The notes under the pieces were generated by a model. It was not told the DNA's origin. It saw only the letters and a program-made list of their open reading frames with translations, and did not search any database. Position numbers and translations under genes: made by a program. Of a stretch of 64,000 nucleotides of DNA, positions 42,022-48,863 are shown piece by piece. Source of the DNA: a virus; the IMG/VR virus record IMGVR_UViG_3300037277_000110, positions 1 to 64,000 of that record, one strand, 5' to 3'. Positions within the stretch are counted from its first letter, which is position 1. Each line of letters opens with the position of its first letter.

Positions 42022-44133
42022 ATGATTGAATTCACAAAAGTAATTCAGGCACAATTTGATAAAATGTGCAGATCTGGCAAGTTGTTCAGAAGTTTTTTAA
42101 CTGGACAACAAGTTTGGGACATCTATATTAATGGATTTGAGAAAAAACATAATCCAATATTCAGAGACCCAGAAAGCTCTATGCACAATTGTAATTTGTG
42201 CAAAAATTTCATTCGTAGATATGGGAATATTGTATCTATTGATGAAGTATATAACATTATTACAATGTTTGATGTAATCGCACCAGAAGAATTTATTACA
42301 GTAGTAAAATCTATTTCAGATTCACTTAAAAAAGCAAAAGTCTCAGAAGTTTTTTTAGAAACATTAAATGAGTTAAATTCTTTACCTTACGAAAGTTGTA
42401 ATAAGAACAATGCTTTATTTAAATTAGGTATTGATAAGAATGTGAAAAGATACACCAAAGAAGAAGCTGAAAAATATGGAGTAGTTAAACCGGAAGAAAT
42501 AAAAACATTCAACCATTTACATTTAAAATTACCAAAGCAATTTGTAGATATGGGAAGTAAATCAATTGAAGCTATAATGGCTGATTACAGAGATGCTAAA
42601 AATGTATTTCAAAGAGCTATGGTAGAAATACCTTTAGATACGCTTAATTTGGTTAAAGACCTTATTAACCAAGGAAGTTTACTGGATGGACAAACTCATT
42701 TATATAAAATTGAGCAGTTTATTCCTTTAAAAAAACAGTACGATGAAACCGAAAATAGCAAAAAAGATAATTGGTGCTGGGTGAATTCGTATAAGCTACA
42801 ATTTGCCAAGTTTAAAAATGAGCTTATTGGTGTATTGTGTACTGAACTTGCAGAAGGAAAGGAGTTAAACGAGGCTTGTCAAGCATGGAATAAAAGGGTT
42901 GATCCTGCTAATTACATGAAGGCTTCTGCTCCAATAACTAAAAAACAAATTGAAGAAGCCCGTAAATTCGTTGAGGAAAATGGATATTCAGAATCTTTTG
43001 ACCGTAGATTTGCTAATATTGACGATATTAAAGCATCTGAGATAAAACATATCAATGTTGGCGATGGTAATTTAAAAAATGTTTCTATTTTCGATAATGT
43101 TAAATCAACTTCTACAAGACATAAAAGAAGCGAATTTGATGGAGTAGAAGAAGTACATATTGATAAATTTATGCAAGATATTTTACCAACCTGTACTTCA
43201 GTAGAGGTTTTTTTATCTAATAAACATGATGGCAATATGGTTTCTATTACTAATTCAAATATTAAAGAAAGCAAACCAATATTTAAATGGACAAACAATT
43301 ATTCTTGGACCTTCAATGGAAACTTAGCTGGAAAATCAATGATAAAAGAAGCTGTTAAAACTGCCGGAGGTAAAATTGATGGAATACTAAGATTTAGTAT
43401 TATGTGGGCAGGAGATAATATAGATGATTCTGATTTAGATGCACATTGTATTGAACCTGATAGAAATGAAATATATTTCTCTAACAAATTAAGTTATATA
43501 ACTAAAGGACACCTTGATATTGATATAATAAGACCATCACAACAAATGCCAAAAGGAGCTGTAGAAAACATTACATATCCTTCATTAAACAATATGATAG
43601 AAGGTACTTATAAATTATTTATTCGTCAATACAATGGAAGAAACTCTAAAGGGTTTAAAGCTGAAATAGAATTTAATGGAGAGTTATATTCTTATGAGTA
43701 TAATCAAGCTGTTCACGGAGACATACAAATAGCTGAAGTAACTCTTAATCGTGGAGAATTTATTATTAATCATTTATTACCTGAAAATTCATCTTCTAAA
43801 GAACTTTACGGATTACAAACTAATGAATTCCATAAAGTAAACTTAATTTGTCTAAGTCCTAATCACTGGGATGAAAACAATGTTGGAAATAAGTATTTTT
43901 TCTTTATGCTTCAAGGATGCAAAAACAAAACAAGTATTCGTAGTTTTCATAATGAAAATTTAATATCTGAATTAGCGCAACACAGGAAAGTACTTGAAGT
44001 TTTAGGAACTACCAATATGATTGAACCTGCCGAAAAGCAATTATCTGGGCTAGGCTTCAATGCAACCGTAAAAGATGAGCTAATAGTTAAATTAACTGGA
44101 AGCCACAAAAGAGTAATAAAAATAAAATTTTAA
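42022..44133 (+). CDS. conserved phage protein with CxxC and DUF2135-like region
   Basis: 703 residues. The N terminus contains GQQVWDIYINGF and HNCNLCKNFIRRYGNIVSI (a CxxC, residues about 54-57), seen in a large protein family of many long-genome phages. Residues about 455-590 (FSIMWAGDNIDDSDLDAHCIEPD, EGTYKLFIRQYNGR) resemble DUF2135, a beta domain often linked to VWA proteins. The C terminus (ELYGLQTNEFHKVNL, FFFMLQGCKN) is also conserved. The function is unknown. It is on the opposite strand to the virion genes on both sides and pairs with the next gene. Confidence 0.75.
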   Translation: MIEFTKVIQAQFDKMCRSGKLFRSFLTGQQVWDIYINGFEKKHNPIFRDPESSMHNCNLCKNFIRRYGNIVSIDEVYNIITMFDVIAPEEFITVVKSISDSLKKAKVSEVFLETLNELNSLPYESCNKNNALFKLGIDKNVKRYTKEEAEKYGVVKPEEIKTFNHLHLKLPKQFVDMGSKSIEAIMADYRDAKNVFQRAMVEIPLDTLNLVKDLINQGSLLDGQTHLYKIEQFIPLKKQYDETENSKKDNWCWVNSYKLQFAKFKNELIGVLCTELAEGKELNEACQAWNKRVDPANYMKASAPITKKQIEEARKFVEENGYSESFDRRFANIDDIKASEIKHINVGDGNLKNVSIFDNVKSTSTRHKRSEFDGVEEVHIDKFMQDILPTCTSVEVFLSNKHDGNMVSITNSNIKESKPIFKWTNNYSWTFNGNLAGKSMIKEAVKTAGGKIDGILRFSIMWAGDNIDDSDLDAHCIEPDRNEIYFSNKLSYITKGHLDIDIIRPSQQMPKGAVENITYPSLNNMIEGTYKLFIRQYNGRNSKGFKAEIEFNGELYSYEYNQAVHGDIQIAEVTLNRGEFIINHLLPENSSSKELYGLQTNEFHKVNLICLSPNHWDENNVGNKYFFFMLQGCKNKTSIRSFHNENLISELAQHRKVLEVLGTTNMIEPAEKQLSGLGFNATVKDELIVKLTGSHKRVIKIKF

Positions 44134-44151
44134 CAATTTAAATTCAAAATT

Positions 44152-44523
44152 ATGTATAAACAAACAAGTCAATTAAAATTAAGGTTTATAACTAACGTAG
44201 GTTTGTTATCTTCCGAACAACTTTGGGATTTAACCCAAAATCAATTATCTAATGCTATTAAAGCAGTTAAAAAAGTATTGAAAAAAAATGATGATGATGA
44301 ATTGTCATTTCTTGAAGATACTAAAGAAGTTGATGTCGAAAATCAGCTTAGGTTTGATATTTTAAAAGATGTTTATCTTACTAAGAAAAAAGAAGCCGAT
44401 GAAATTAGGAATGCTGCTGATGTTAAGGCTAATAATCAAAAAATAGACTCTTTAATTGCTGAAAAACAAGAAGGTAAATTACGGGAAATGTCCATTGAGG
44501 ATTTAGAAAAACTTCGTAAATAA
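44152..44523 (+). CDS. partner of the CxxC/DUF2135-like protein
   Basis: 123 residues. KLRFITNVGLLSSEQLWDLT is the signature of a short phage protein family that I recall occurring next to proteins like the upstream one. The rest is a charged coiled coil ending IEDLEKLRK. It probably forms a complex with its neighbour. A bidirectional terminator follows at once. Confidence 0.7.
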   Translation: MYKQTSQLKLRFITNVGLLSSEQLWDLTQNQLSNAIKAVKKVLKKNDDDELSFLEDTKEVDVENQLRFDILKDVYLTKKKEADEIRNAADVKANNQKIDSLIAEKQEGKLREMSIEDLEKLRK

Positions 44524-44530
44524 AGTCAAT

Positions 44531-44558
44531 AAAAAAGGGAGCATATACTCCCTTTTTT
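44531..44558. terminator. bidirectional intrinsic terminator
   Basis: AAAAAAGGGAG (44531-44541) and CTCCCTTTTTT (44548-44558) form an 11-bp stem with T-runs on either strand. It serves the convergent plus-strand cassette and the terminase gene. Confidence 0.9.
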
Positions 44559-44561
44559 ATT

Positions 44562-46892
44562 TTATCCATCGGCTAAAGAAGCCCACCAACCGAAGTCAAC
44601 ATCGTGATCTTCCATTGCCTCCAATATCTCTTTATGCCTTGATTTAGATCCTAAAAAACAACACCCGGCAGCAGCAGCCAAGTCACATTTATTCAAATCT
44701 TCAAACGATTTAAGTTTCTTCCACTCTTCAAGTAGATCGGAATGACATTCTTTATGGCTCCGATATTCAATGTAATTACGGGTTAAGTCAAATATGTCAT
44801 TCTTGCTATCGGTCAAATTATATACACCCGGTTTAAGCTTTAATTTTTTAGCTACTTCATCATATTCATATAAGAGATAACCTCCATATCCCTGTTCCTC
44901 AAAATATTCCCAAAGTGCCTCTACGTTTATTTCAGGAAATATCATGGCTCCATAATATCTACATGCCAGTAAACAATCTCTACAAAACTCTTTGGATGTA
45001 GCTGGCCGATGTCGATACGTACAAACAAACTGATACGATTGCCAGTCAAACATATTGTCCTTTGGGTCAAGTACTTTGTCCCTCTCCCAAAACACAGCAA
45101 ATCCTCCATCGGACATGTACGATCCGGTAGTTTCTAAAAGAGCTTTATTACCATTATATTTAAATGGGTCACCTCCGGCAGTGAACTTGCCAGGATACAT
45201 TGGCATCCATTTTTCTCTCTCAGTAAAGTTTATAGAATCATAATCGTATGTTTTTTTCTTCAGATCAATCTCGCCCGGATTTAATTGTTTACTAACCTTA
45301 AATCTTCCATTTTCAGGATCAACCCTAAAATGTACCTTATTATGTATTTCAACAAAATTACCAATTACACATACCTCATTACGTCTTAATTCAGCCAGAC
45401 GTTTGTCAATCTTTTCAACATCAAAACCGACATCCCCAGAGGACATTTTAAAGCATTCCTCTAATTTAAATGGAAATTTAGCCACAAGCTCCCGATACCT
45501 TTTCATATCCTGTGGAGTTCCACCTTTTAAGTAAAGATCCCTTTGAGATTGTAAATGCATTCTGGAACCATAAGGTCGGTTAAACCCATTAAATATTTGT
45601 TGAGCTGTTGGTTTTTCCATGATAGGCATTCCAAACTTATCGGTAAATTCTTCCAGATTTTCATAAGCCGCAAAAAAAAGTGGAAATAACCCTGACTTAG
45701 TTTGTCCAGTAGTTGAGTTACGTTGATAAAAATTAGAGTCTTTTATTAAAGATTGATATTTTAATCCACCCATAGCAACCATATCTTCTACAGTTGAAGG
45801 ATGTATTGAGTATCCACGTATACTAGCACCTTCTCCAATAGACATAGTCTGTTTTAACATAGACCATCTCTCTGAAACATCACATTCTATAGTCTTTCCA
45901 GATTCGTCTACCAATGCAAAGTCAATAGTATCACCATCATACTCAGAACCACGTGCCGAAGTTGCAAAATCTATCCTACTCCTCAACTCATCACCAATAA
46001 CTATATTTTTAGACCTATTAAACTTTATGACTGTTTCTTGATTGTATAACCCTTCAAATGTTGGCTTGAAAAAGAATGGCATCTTTTCCCAAGATTGTAC
46101 CAATATACCATTAAATAATTTGTAAGCATTTGGATTGTTTTGCGATAATATAGCTCCATGTTTACCATCCCGTTCGGTAACCACACAATACATGCAACAC
46201 TCCGACATATTTGTAGTCCCACCACGTCTATTTTTAGGCTGTACAATACCGTAAGATACCCGGTAAGGTAAATCGACCATTTCATAATTACCATCATTAT
46301 TCGGGATAGCAAACCCAGTTTTATCATCTATGTTTTTAAACGTTTCCTGGCAAGTATATCCGTAATACCAGAATAAAAAGTTTTTTCGATCACGATCACG
46401 ATATTCTGCATATTTACCTTTATACTTTGAGCTATACCACCAATTTAAATAAGTAAAATGCCAACCACATATGTAAGTTGGCTTGCCATTAGAGAAAAAC
46501 CAGTACCCGTAAATCCTATGATACCATTGTTTTTTTATAAAATCAATTTCAACCCTATAATGGTCCTTATTTTCATTTAATCTTTCCCATATTTCATCAA
46601 TAATTTTCTGTCCGTTAACCTTGTCACTTGCCCTTTCCTTGCTTTTTAAATCATATTCAACATTTTCCTGAAGTGAAATTAATGATTCAGGCATTTTTTG
46701 TCTACGGAAATATTGTTCTTCTGGAAGTAATCCATAACCATCAATAAATTCTAATTTTGGTGGAGTTGGTAGGGATATTCTAATAGGTGTTAAATCCGGA
46801 TCAGGATCGGTTCCTTCTGGATGACCTTGATTTATTACAAATGAAAGATCAGCAGGTAGGTATCTACTTACTATATTTTGGTCAACTTTCAT
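44562..46892 (-). CDS. terminase large subunit
   Basis: 776 residues. YWFFSNGKPTYICGWHFTYLN (about 130-150), a deviant P-loop PKNRRGGTT (about 219-227), Walker B IDFALVDESGK (about 323-333) and a C-terminal nuclease part with AGGDPFKY (about 572), MIFPEINVEALWEYF (about 650) and DLAAAAGC identify the ATPase-nuclease that packages DNA. The length and N-terminal pattern are those of crAss-like phages. It overlaps the upstream gene by 4 bases. Confidence 0.9.
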   Translation of the reverse strand: MKVDQNIVSRYLPADLSFVINQGHPEGTDPDPDLTPIRISLPTPPKLEFIDGYGLLPEEQYFRRQKMPESLISLQENVEYDLKSKERASDKVNGQKIIDEIWERLNENKDHYRVEIDFIKKQWYHRIYGYWFFSNGKPTYICGWHFTYLNWWYSSKYKGKYAEYRDRDRKNFLFWYYGYTCQETFKNIDDKTGFAIPNNDGNYEMVDLPYRVSYGIVQPKNRRGGTTNMSECCMYCVVTERDGKHGAILSQNNPNAYKLFNGILVQSWEKMPFFFKPTFEGLYNQETVIKFNRSKNIVIGDELRSRIDFATSARGSEYDGDTIDFALVDESGKTIECDVSERWSMLKQTMSIGEGASIRGYSIHPSTVEDMVAMGGLKYQSLIKDSNFYQRNSTTGQTKSGLFPLFFAAYENLEEFTDKFGMPIMEKPTAQQIFNGFNRPYGSRMHLQSQRDLYLKGGTPQDMKRYRELVAKFPFKLEECFKMSSGDVGFDVEKIDKRLAELRRNEVCVIGNFVEIHNKVHFRVDPENGRFKVSKQLNPGEIDLKKKTYDYDSINFTEREKWMPMYPGKFTAGGDPFKYNGNKALLETTGSYMSDGGFAVFWERDKVLDPKDNMFDWQSYQFVCTYRHRPATSKEFCRDCLLACRYYGAMIFPEINVEALWEYFEEQGYGGYLLYEYDEVAKKLKLKPGVYNLTDSKNDIFDLTRNYIEYRSHKECHSDLLEEWKKLKSFEDLNKCDLAAAAGCCFLGSKSRHKEILEAMEDHDVDFGWWASLADG

Positions 46893-47560
46893 CGACTAGC
46901 CTTAAATTTTAAAGGTTCTGGATCGTAATTCCCATAAGGGTTACCGATTATTTCTTTTAACTTCTCAGGATCGTCCCTTACAGCAGCAATATCTTCTGGT
47001 CGACATTTAATACGTTCTTTTTCGATACCTTTATAAAGGGCCATACGCATATTAATAACCTCATGACCTCCAAATATAGCATCGGTTAATTCGGTAATCT
47101 CCGATTGAAGCTTTTTGATGTTATTAATAGTATCCTTGTAATCTTTTGAAGTGCTTATTTTGGCAGCATTTTTATACTCTGAAGCAAATATATTCCAATA
47201 CATATTTAATGAAATATACTCAGGAGATCCAAAACTACGTATGTATACCGATACGGCATCATTAAATATCTCGTTTTCTCCAACCATCAAATCTTCATAC
47301 TTTTTTAAGAAAGTACCGTCTGAATTGGTCTTAAATTCAGCCAGTTTTGCAGCTTCAGTTTTCCGACTTATAAGCTCAGGGTATCTTATGCGTAAAGGAG
47401 TATTTAGATCGTAGAAAAGTATCAGGTAACTAATAGCTTGCTTCTTACTGACTCCAAATTCCTTGTTGAATTCCTCGTATTCTTCTTCCAATAACGAAAC
47501 CGTTTCAGAATCAAATGGATTGAACCTGAATAGCTTTACATCAATATTTTCTTTATTCAT
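46889..47560 (-). CDS. putative terminase small subunit
   Basis: 223 residues, helical, with FGVSKKQAISYLILFYD (about 36-52) that could include a helix-turn-helix. Immediate upstream position and a 4-base overlap with the large terminase gene suggest the small subunit or a packaging partner. No family-specific motif is seen. Confidence 0.5.
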   Translation of the reverse strand: MNKENIDVKLFRFNPFDSETVSLLEEEYEEFNKEFGVSKKQAISYLILFYDLNTPLRIRYPELISRKTEAAKLAEFKTNSDGTFLKKYEDLMVGENEIFNDAVSVYIRSFGSPEYISLNMYWNIFASEYKNAAKISTSKDYKDTINNIKKLQSEITELTDAIFGGHEVINMRMALYKGIEKERIKCRPEDIAAVRDDPEKLKEIIGNPYGNYDPEPLKFKASR

Positions 47561-47586
47561 TTTATTAGTTTCCCGTTAAAAAAATG

Positions 47587-47606
47587 AAGGGGGACTTAAC
47601 CCCCTT
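47587..47606 (-). terminator. terminator between the 47612 gene and terminase
   Basis: AAGGGGG and CCCCCTT (47587-47593/47600-47606) form a 7-bp GC-rich stem. On the minus strand it is followed by CATTTTTTT. It should terminate part of the transcripts before the terminase genes. Confidence 0.75.
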
Positions 47607-47611
47607 TTCGA

Positions 47612-48070
47612 TTAGCTTGGGCTCAAAGAAGCTGATCTTGAACTTGCACGGCTAATATCTTCAATAGTATGTGTCGTTAAAACACGGATATGAGGTCTGT
47701 TAGAACCTCTATCCAACCAGATATAACTATACCCGGAAATACCATTAACAGTTGTGTTTCTACCCTTAACTAAATGTTCAACGTTAATTCTCCGAATACC
47801 TGTCCGGGTCTTACGATCCCATTCAATGTATTGAATATTAATCCACTGTTCATTTGCCACCTCTCGAATCCTGGCATGAAACTGAGCCTTGGTTAGCGAG
47901 GTAGTGTACCTAATATCCTTGTACCGTTGACCATCAGTATCCGAATAATAAAATACAGTTTGATTAGAAGAGTTTTGATAGAAGTCATGCACCTTATTGG
48001 AGCATAATAGTAAGTTATAGCTTACTGTGTCACCGCCCAATTTTACAATGGGAACAATTACTAAACTCAT
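47612..48070 (-). CDS. predicted small virion or head-completion protein
   Basis: 152 residues. It starts MSLVIVPIVKLGGDTVSYNLLL and has a Ser/Arg-rich tail. Similar short proteins beginning with this LVPV..LGG pattern occur near terminase genes in Bacteroidetes phages. It has its own dyad-type promoter and terminator, suggesting high expression. The function is unknown. Confidence 0.5.
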   Translation of the reverse strand: MSLVIVPIVKLGGDTVSYNLLLCSNKVHDFYQNSSNQTVFYYSDTDGQRYKDIRYTTSLTKAQFHARIREVANEQWINIQYIEWDRKTRTGIRRINVEHLVKGRNTTVNGISGYSYIWLDRGSNRPHIRVLTTHTIEDISRASSRSASLSPS

Positions 48071-48096
48071 AGCATATATTTTTTAAAGTTATGCTA

Positions 48097-48118
48097 CAAA
48101 TTTAATGTTTTATAACAT
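48097..48118 (-). promoter_or_regulatory. dyad-type late promoter
   Basis: On the minus strand TAAATTTG (48097-48104) abuts the dyad ATGTTTTATAACAT (48105-48118). The next gene starts at 48070. It is divergent from the tRNA-operon promoter, 24 bases away. Confidence 0.65.
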
Positions 48119-48142
48119 ATAGTTTTTTTAATATATTTTTAG

Positions 48143-48150
48143 TATGTTTG
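48143..48150 (+). promoter_or_regulatory. tRNA-operon promoter
   Basis: TATGTTTG is a full TAnnTTTG match. It lies 5 bases from the leader ATG, so the transcript should begin at or very near the start codon (leaderless). Confidence 0.7.
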
Positions 48151-48154
48151 CCTT

Positions 48155-48235
48155 ATGAAAACACAAACACTATATTGTCTCTATTTATCGTTGTCAAGTT
48201 ACTTTAGTTTCTTGAAGAGGCAATATTATGTTTAA
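48155..48235 (+). CDS. leader peptide of the tRNA operon
   Basis: 26 codons. After MKTQT, codons 6-20 (48170-48214) read L-Y-C-L-Y-L-S-L-S-S-Y-F-S-F-L, only amino acids whose tRNAs are encoded just downstream. The codons are CTA, TAT, TGT, CTC, TAT, TTA, TCG, TTG, TCA, AGT, TAC, TTT, AGT, TTC and TTG, so every one of the seven tRNAs has at least one cognate codon. The last codons overlap the left half of an antiterminator. The peptide is probably not functional itself; its translation would be the sensor. Confidence 0.75.
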   Translation: MKTQTLYCLYLSLSSYFSFLKRQYYV

Positions 48236-48255
48236 TTACATAAGACTAAACTATA

Positions 48256-48287
48256 AAGCCTCTTGAAGAAATTTGAGAGGCTTTTTT
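48256..48287 (+). terminator. attenuator terminator before the tRNAs
   Basis: A perfect 8-bp stem with a 12-base loop is followed by a run of six T (48282-48287). It lies 7 bases before the first tRNA. Confidence 0.85.
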
Positions 48288-48293
48288 ATTTAT

Positions 48294-48373
48294 GTTCCCT
48301 TGGTGTAATTGGCAGCCACGGTAGGTTTAAGCCCTACTCCTTCGGGGTGAAAGTTCGAGTCTTTCAGGGAATA
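48294..48373 (+). tRNA. tRNA-Leu (anticodon TAA)
   Basis: Acceptor GTTCCCT/AGGGAAT, anticodon stem GTAGG/CCTAC with loop TTTAAGC (anticodon 48328-48330), a short variable arm CC-TTCG-GG, and T-loop TTCGAGT. Discriminator A; CCA is not encoded. It reads TTA and TTG. Confidence 0.9.
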
Positions 48374-48379
48374 CTAAAT

Positions 48380-48452
48380 GCTTGAGTAGAGAATTGGTAT
48401 ATCGGTCTGACTTAGGATCAGACGCTTGTGGATTCGAATTCCACCTCAAGCA
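48380..48452 (+). tRNA. tRNA-Leu (anticodon TAG), short variable region
   Basis: Perfect acceptor GCTTGAG/CTCAAGC, anticodon stem TCTGA/TCAGA with loop CTTAGGA (anticodon 48413-48415), T-arm GTGGA/TCCAC. The variable region has only 5 bases, unlike normal bacterial tRNA-Leu, so its charging identity should be verified. Confidence 0.8.
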
Positions 48453-48459
48453 CTAAAAT

Positions 48460-48532
48460 GGAGGTCAAGCTAATCTGGTGAAAGCACGGGTCTGAAAAAC
48501 CTGAGAGTTTGGATCGAAACCAAAGGTCTCCA
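48460..48532 (+). tRNA. tRNA-Phe (anticodon GAA)
   Basis: Acceptor GGAGGTC/GGTCTCC (two wobbles), anticodon stem CGGGT/ACCTG with loop CTGAAAA (anticodon 48494-48496), T-stem TTTGG/CCAAA. The T-loop is ATCGAAA, lacking the usual first T. Confidence 0.85.
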
Positions 48533-48541
48533 CAAATATTT

Positions 48542-48625
48542 GGAAGGTTTGCTAGCGGCCTAGCAATCGGTCCTGAAAACCGAGATACAAGGTAACACTT
48601 GGGGAATCGACATCTCAACCTTCCG
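48542..48625 (+). tRNA. tRNA-Ser (anticodon TGA), C at position 33
   Basis: Acceptor GGAAGGT/ACCTTCC, anticodon stem TCGGT/ACCGA with loop CCTGAAA (anticodon 48574-48576), and a long variable arm CAAG/CTTG typical of Ser. Position 33 is C instead of the nearly universal T. Discriminator G fits Ser. Confidence 0.8.
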
Positions 48626-48631
48626 CGATAT

Positions 48632-48702
48632 GGGATAAATACCAGGGCAGTAAGGACGGTCTGTAAAACCGAACCATGAACTTTCGAGTAGTTCTTATCC
48701 CA
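48632..48702 (+). tRNA. tRNA-Tyr (anticodon GTA), short variable region
   Basis: Acceptor GGGATAA/TTATCCC, anticodon loop CTGTAAA (anticodon 48663-48665) on CGGT/ACCG, T-arm GAACT/AGTTC with TTCGAGT. The variable region is short, whereas bacterial tRNA-Tyr normally has a long one. Confidence 0.85.
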
Positions 48703-48707
48703 CTAAT

Positions 48708-48776
48708 GTCTGGTTACACGGTACAAAGACAGTCCGCAAAACTGATTCCAGAGTGGTTCAACTCCACTACCAGACT
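48708..48776 (+). tRNA. tRNA-Cys (anticodon GCA), C at position 33
   Basis: Acceptor GTCTGGT/ACCAGAC, anticodon stem CAGT/ACTG with loop CCGCAAA (anticodon 48736-48738), T-arm AGTGG/CCACT with TTCAACT. Discriminator T, as expected for Cys. Position 33 is C. Confidence 0.8.
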
Positions 48777-48780
48777 CTAT

Positions 48781-48863
48781 GGAAAGCAAAACCGGAAGGC
48801 CCGGTAACTTCCTGCTAAGAATGTTGATCCGAAAGGGTTTGGGTTCGATTCCTATACTTTCCG
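48781..48863 (+). tRNA. tRNA-Ser (anticodon GCT)
   Basis: Acceptor GGAAAG/CTTTCC, loop CTGCTAA (anticodon 48814-48816), a long variable arm GATCC-GAAA-GGGTT and T-loop TTCGATT. The anticodon stem TTC/GAA continues as AAC/GTT only if one T is bulged, so folding may be weakened. Confidence 0.8.

Larger units (their letters stand above)
48155..48287 (+). promoter_or_regulatory. transcription attenuator of the tRNA operon
   Basis: Antiterminator: 48208-48221 pairs with 48258-48271 (13 of 14 bases, one G-G mismatch). Terminator: AAGCCTCT (48256-48263) with AGAGGCTT (48276-48283). The two share 48258-48263 and exclude each other. A ribosome stalled early in the leader would leave the antiterminator free. 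One reaching the stop at 48233-48235 would cover it and let the terminator form. Confidence 0.75.

Noticed and set aside
48380-48452. Amber-suppressor tRNA
   Set aside because: The anticodon is TAG, which reads CTA and related Leu codons; a suppressor would need CTA.
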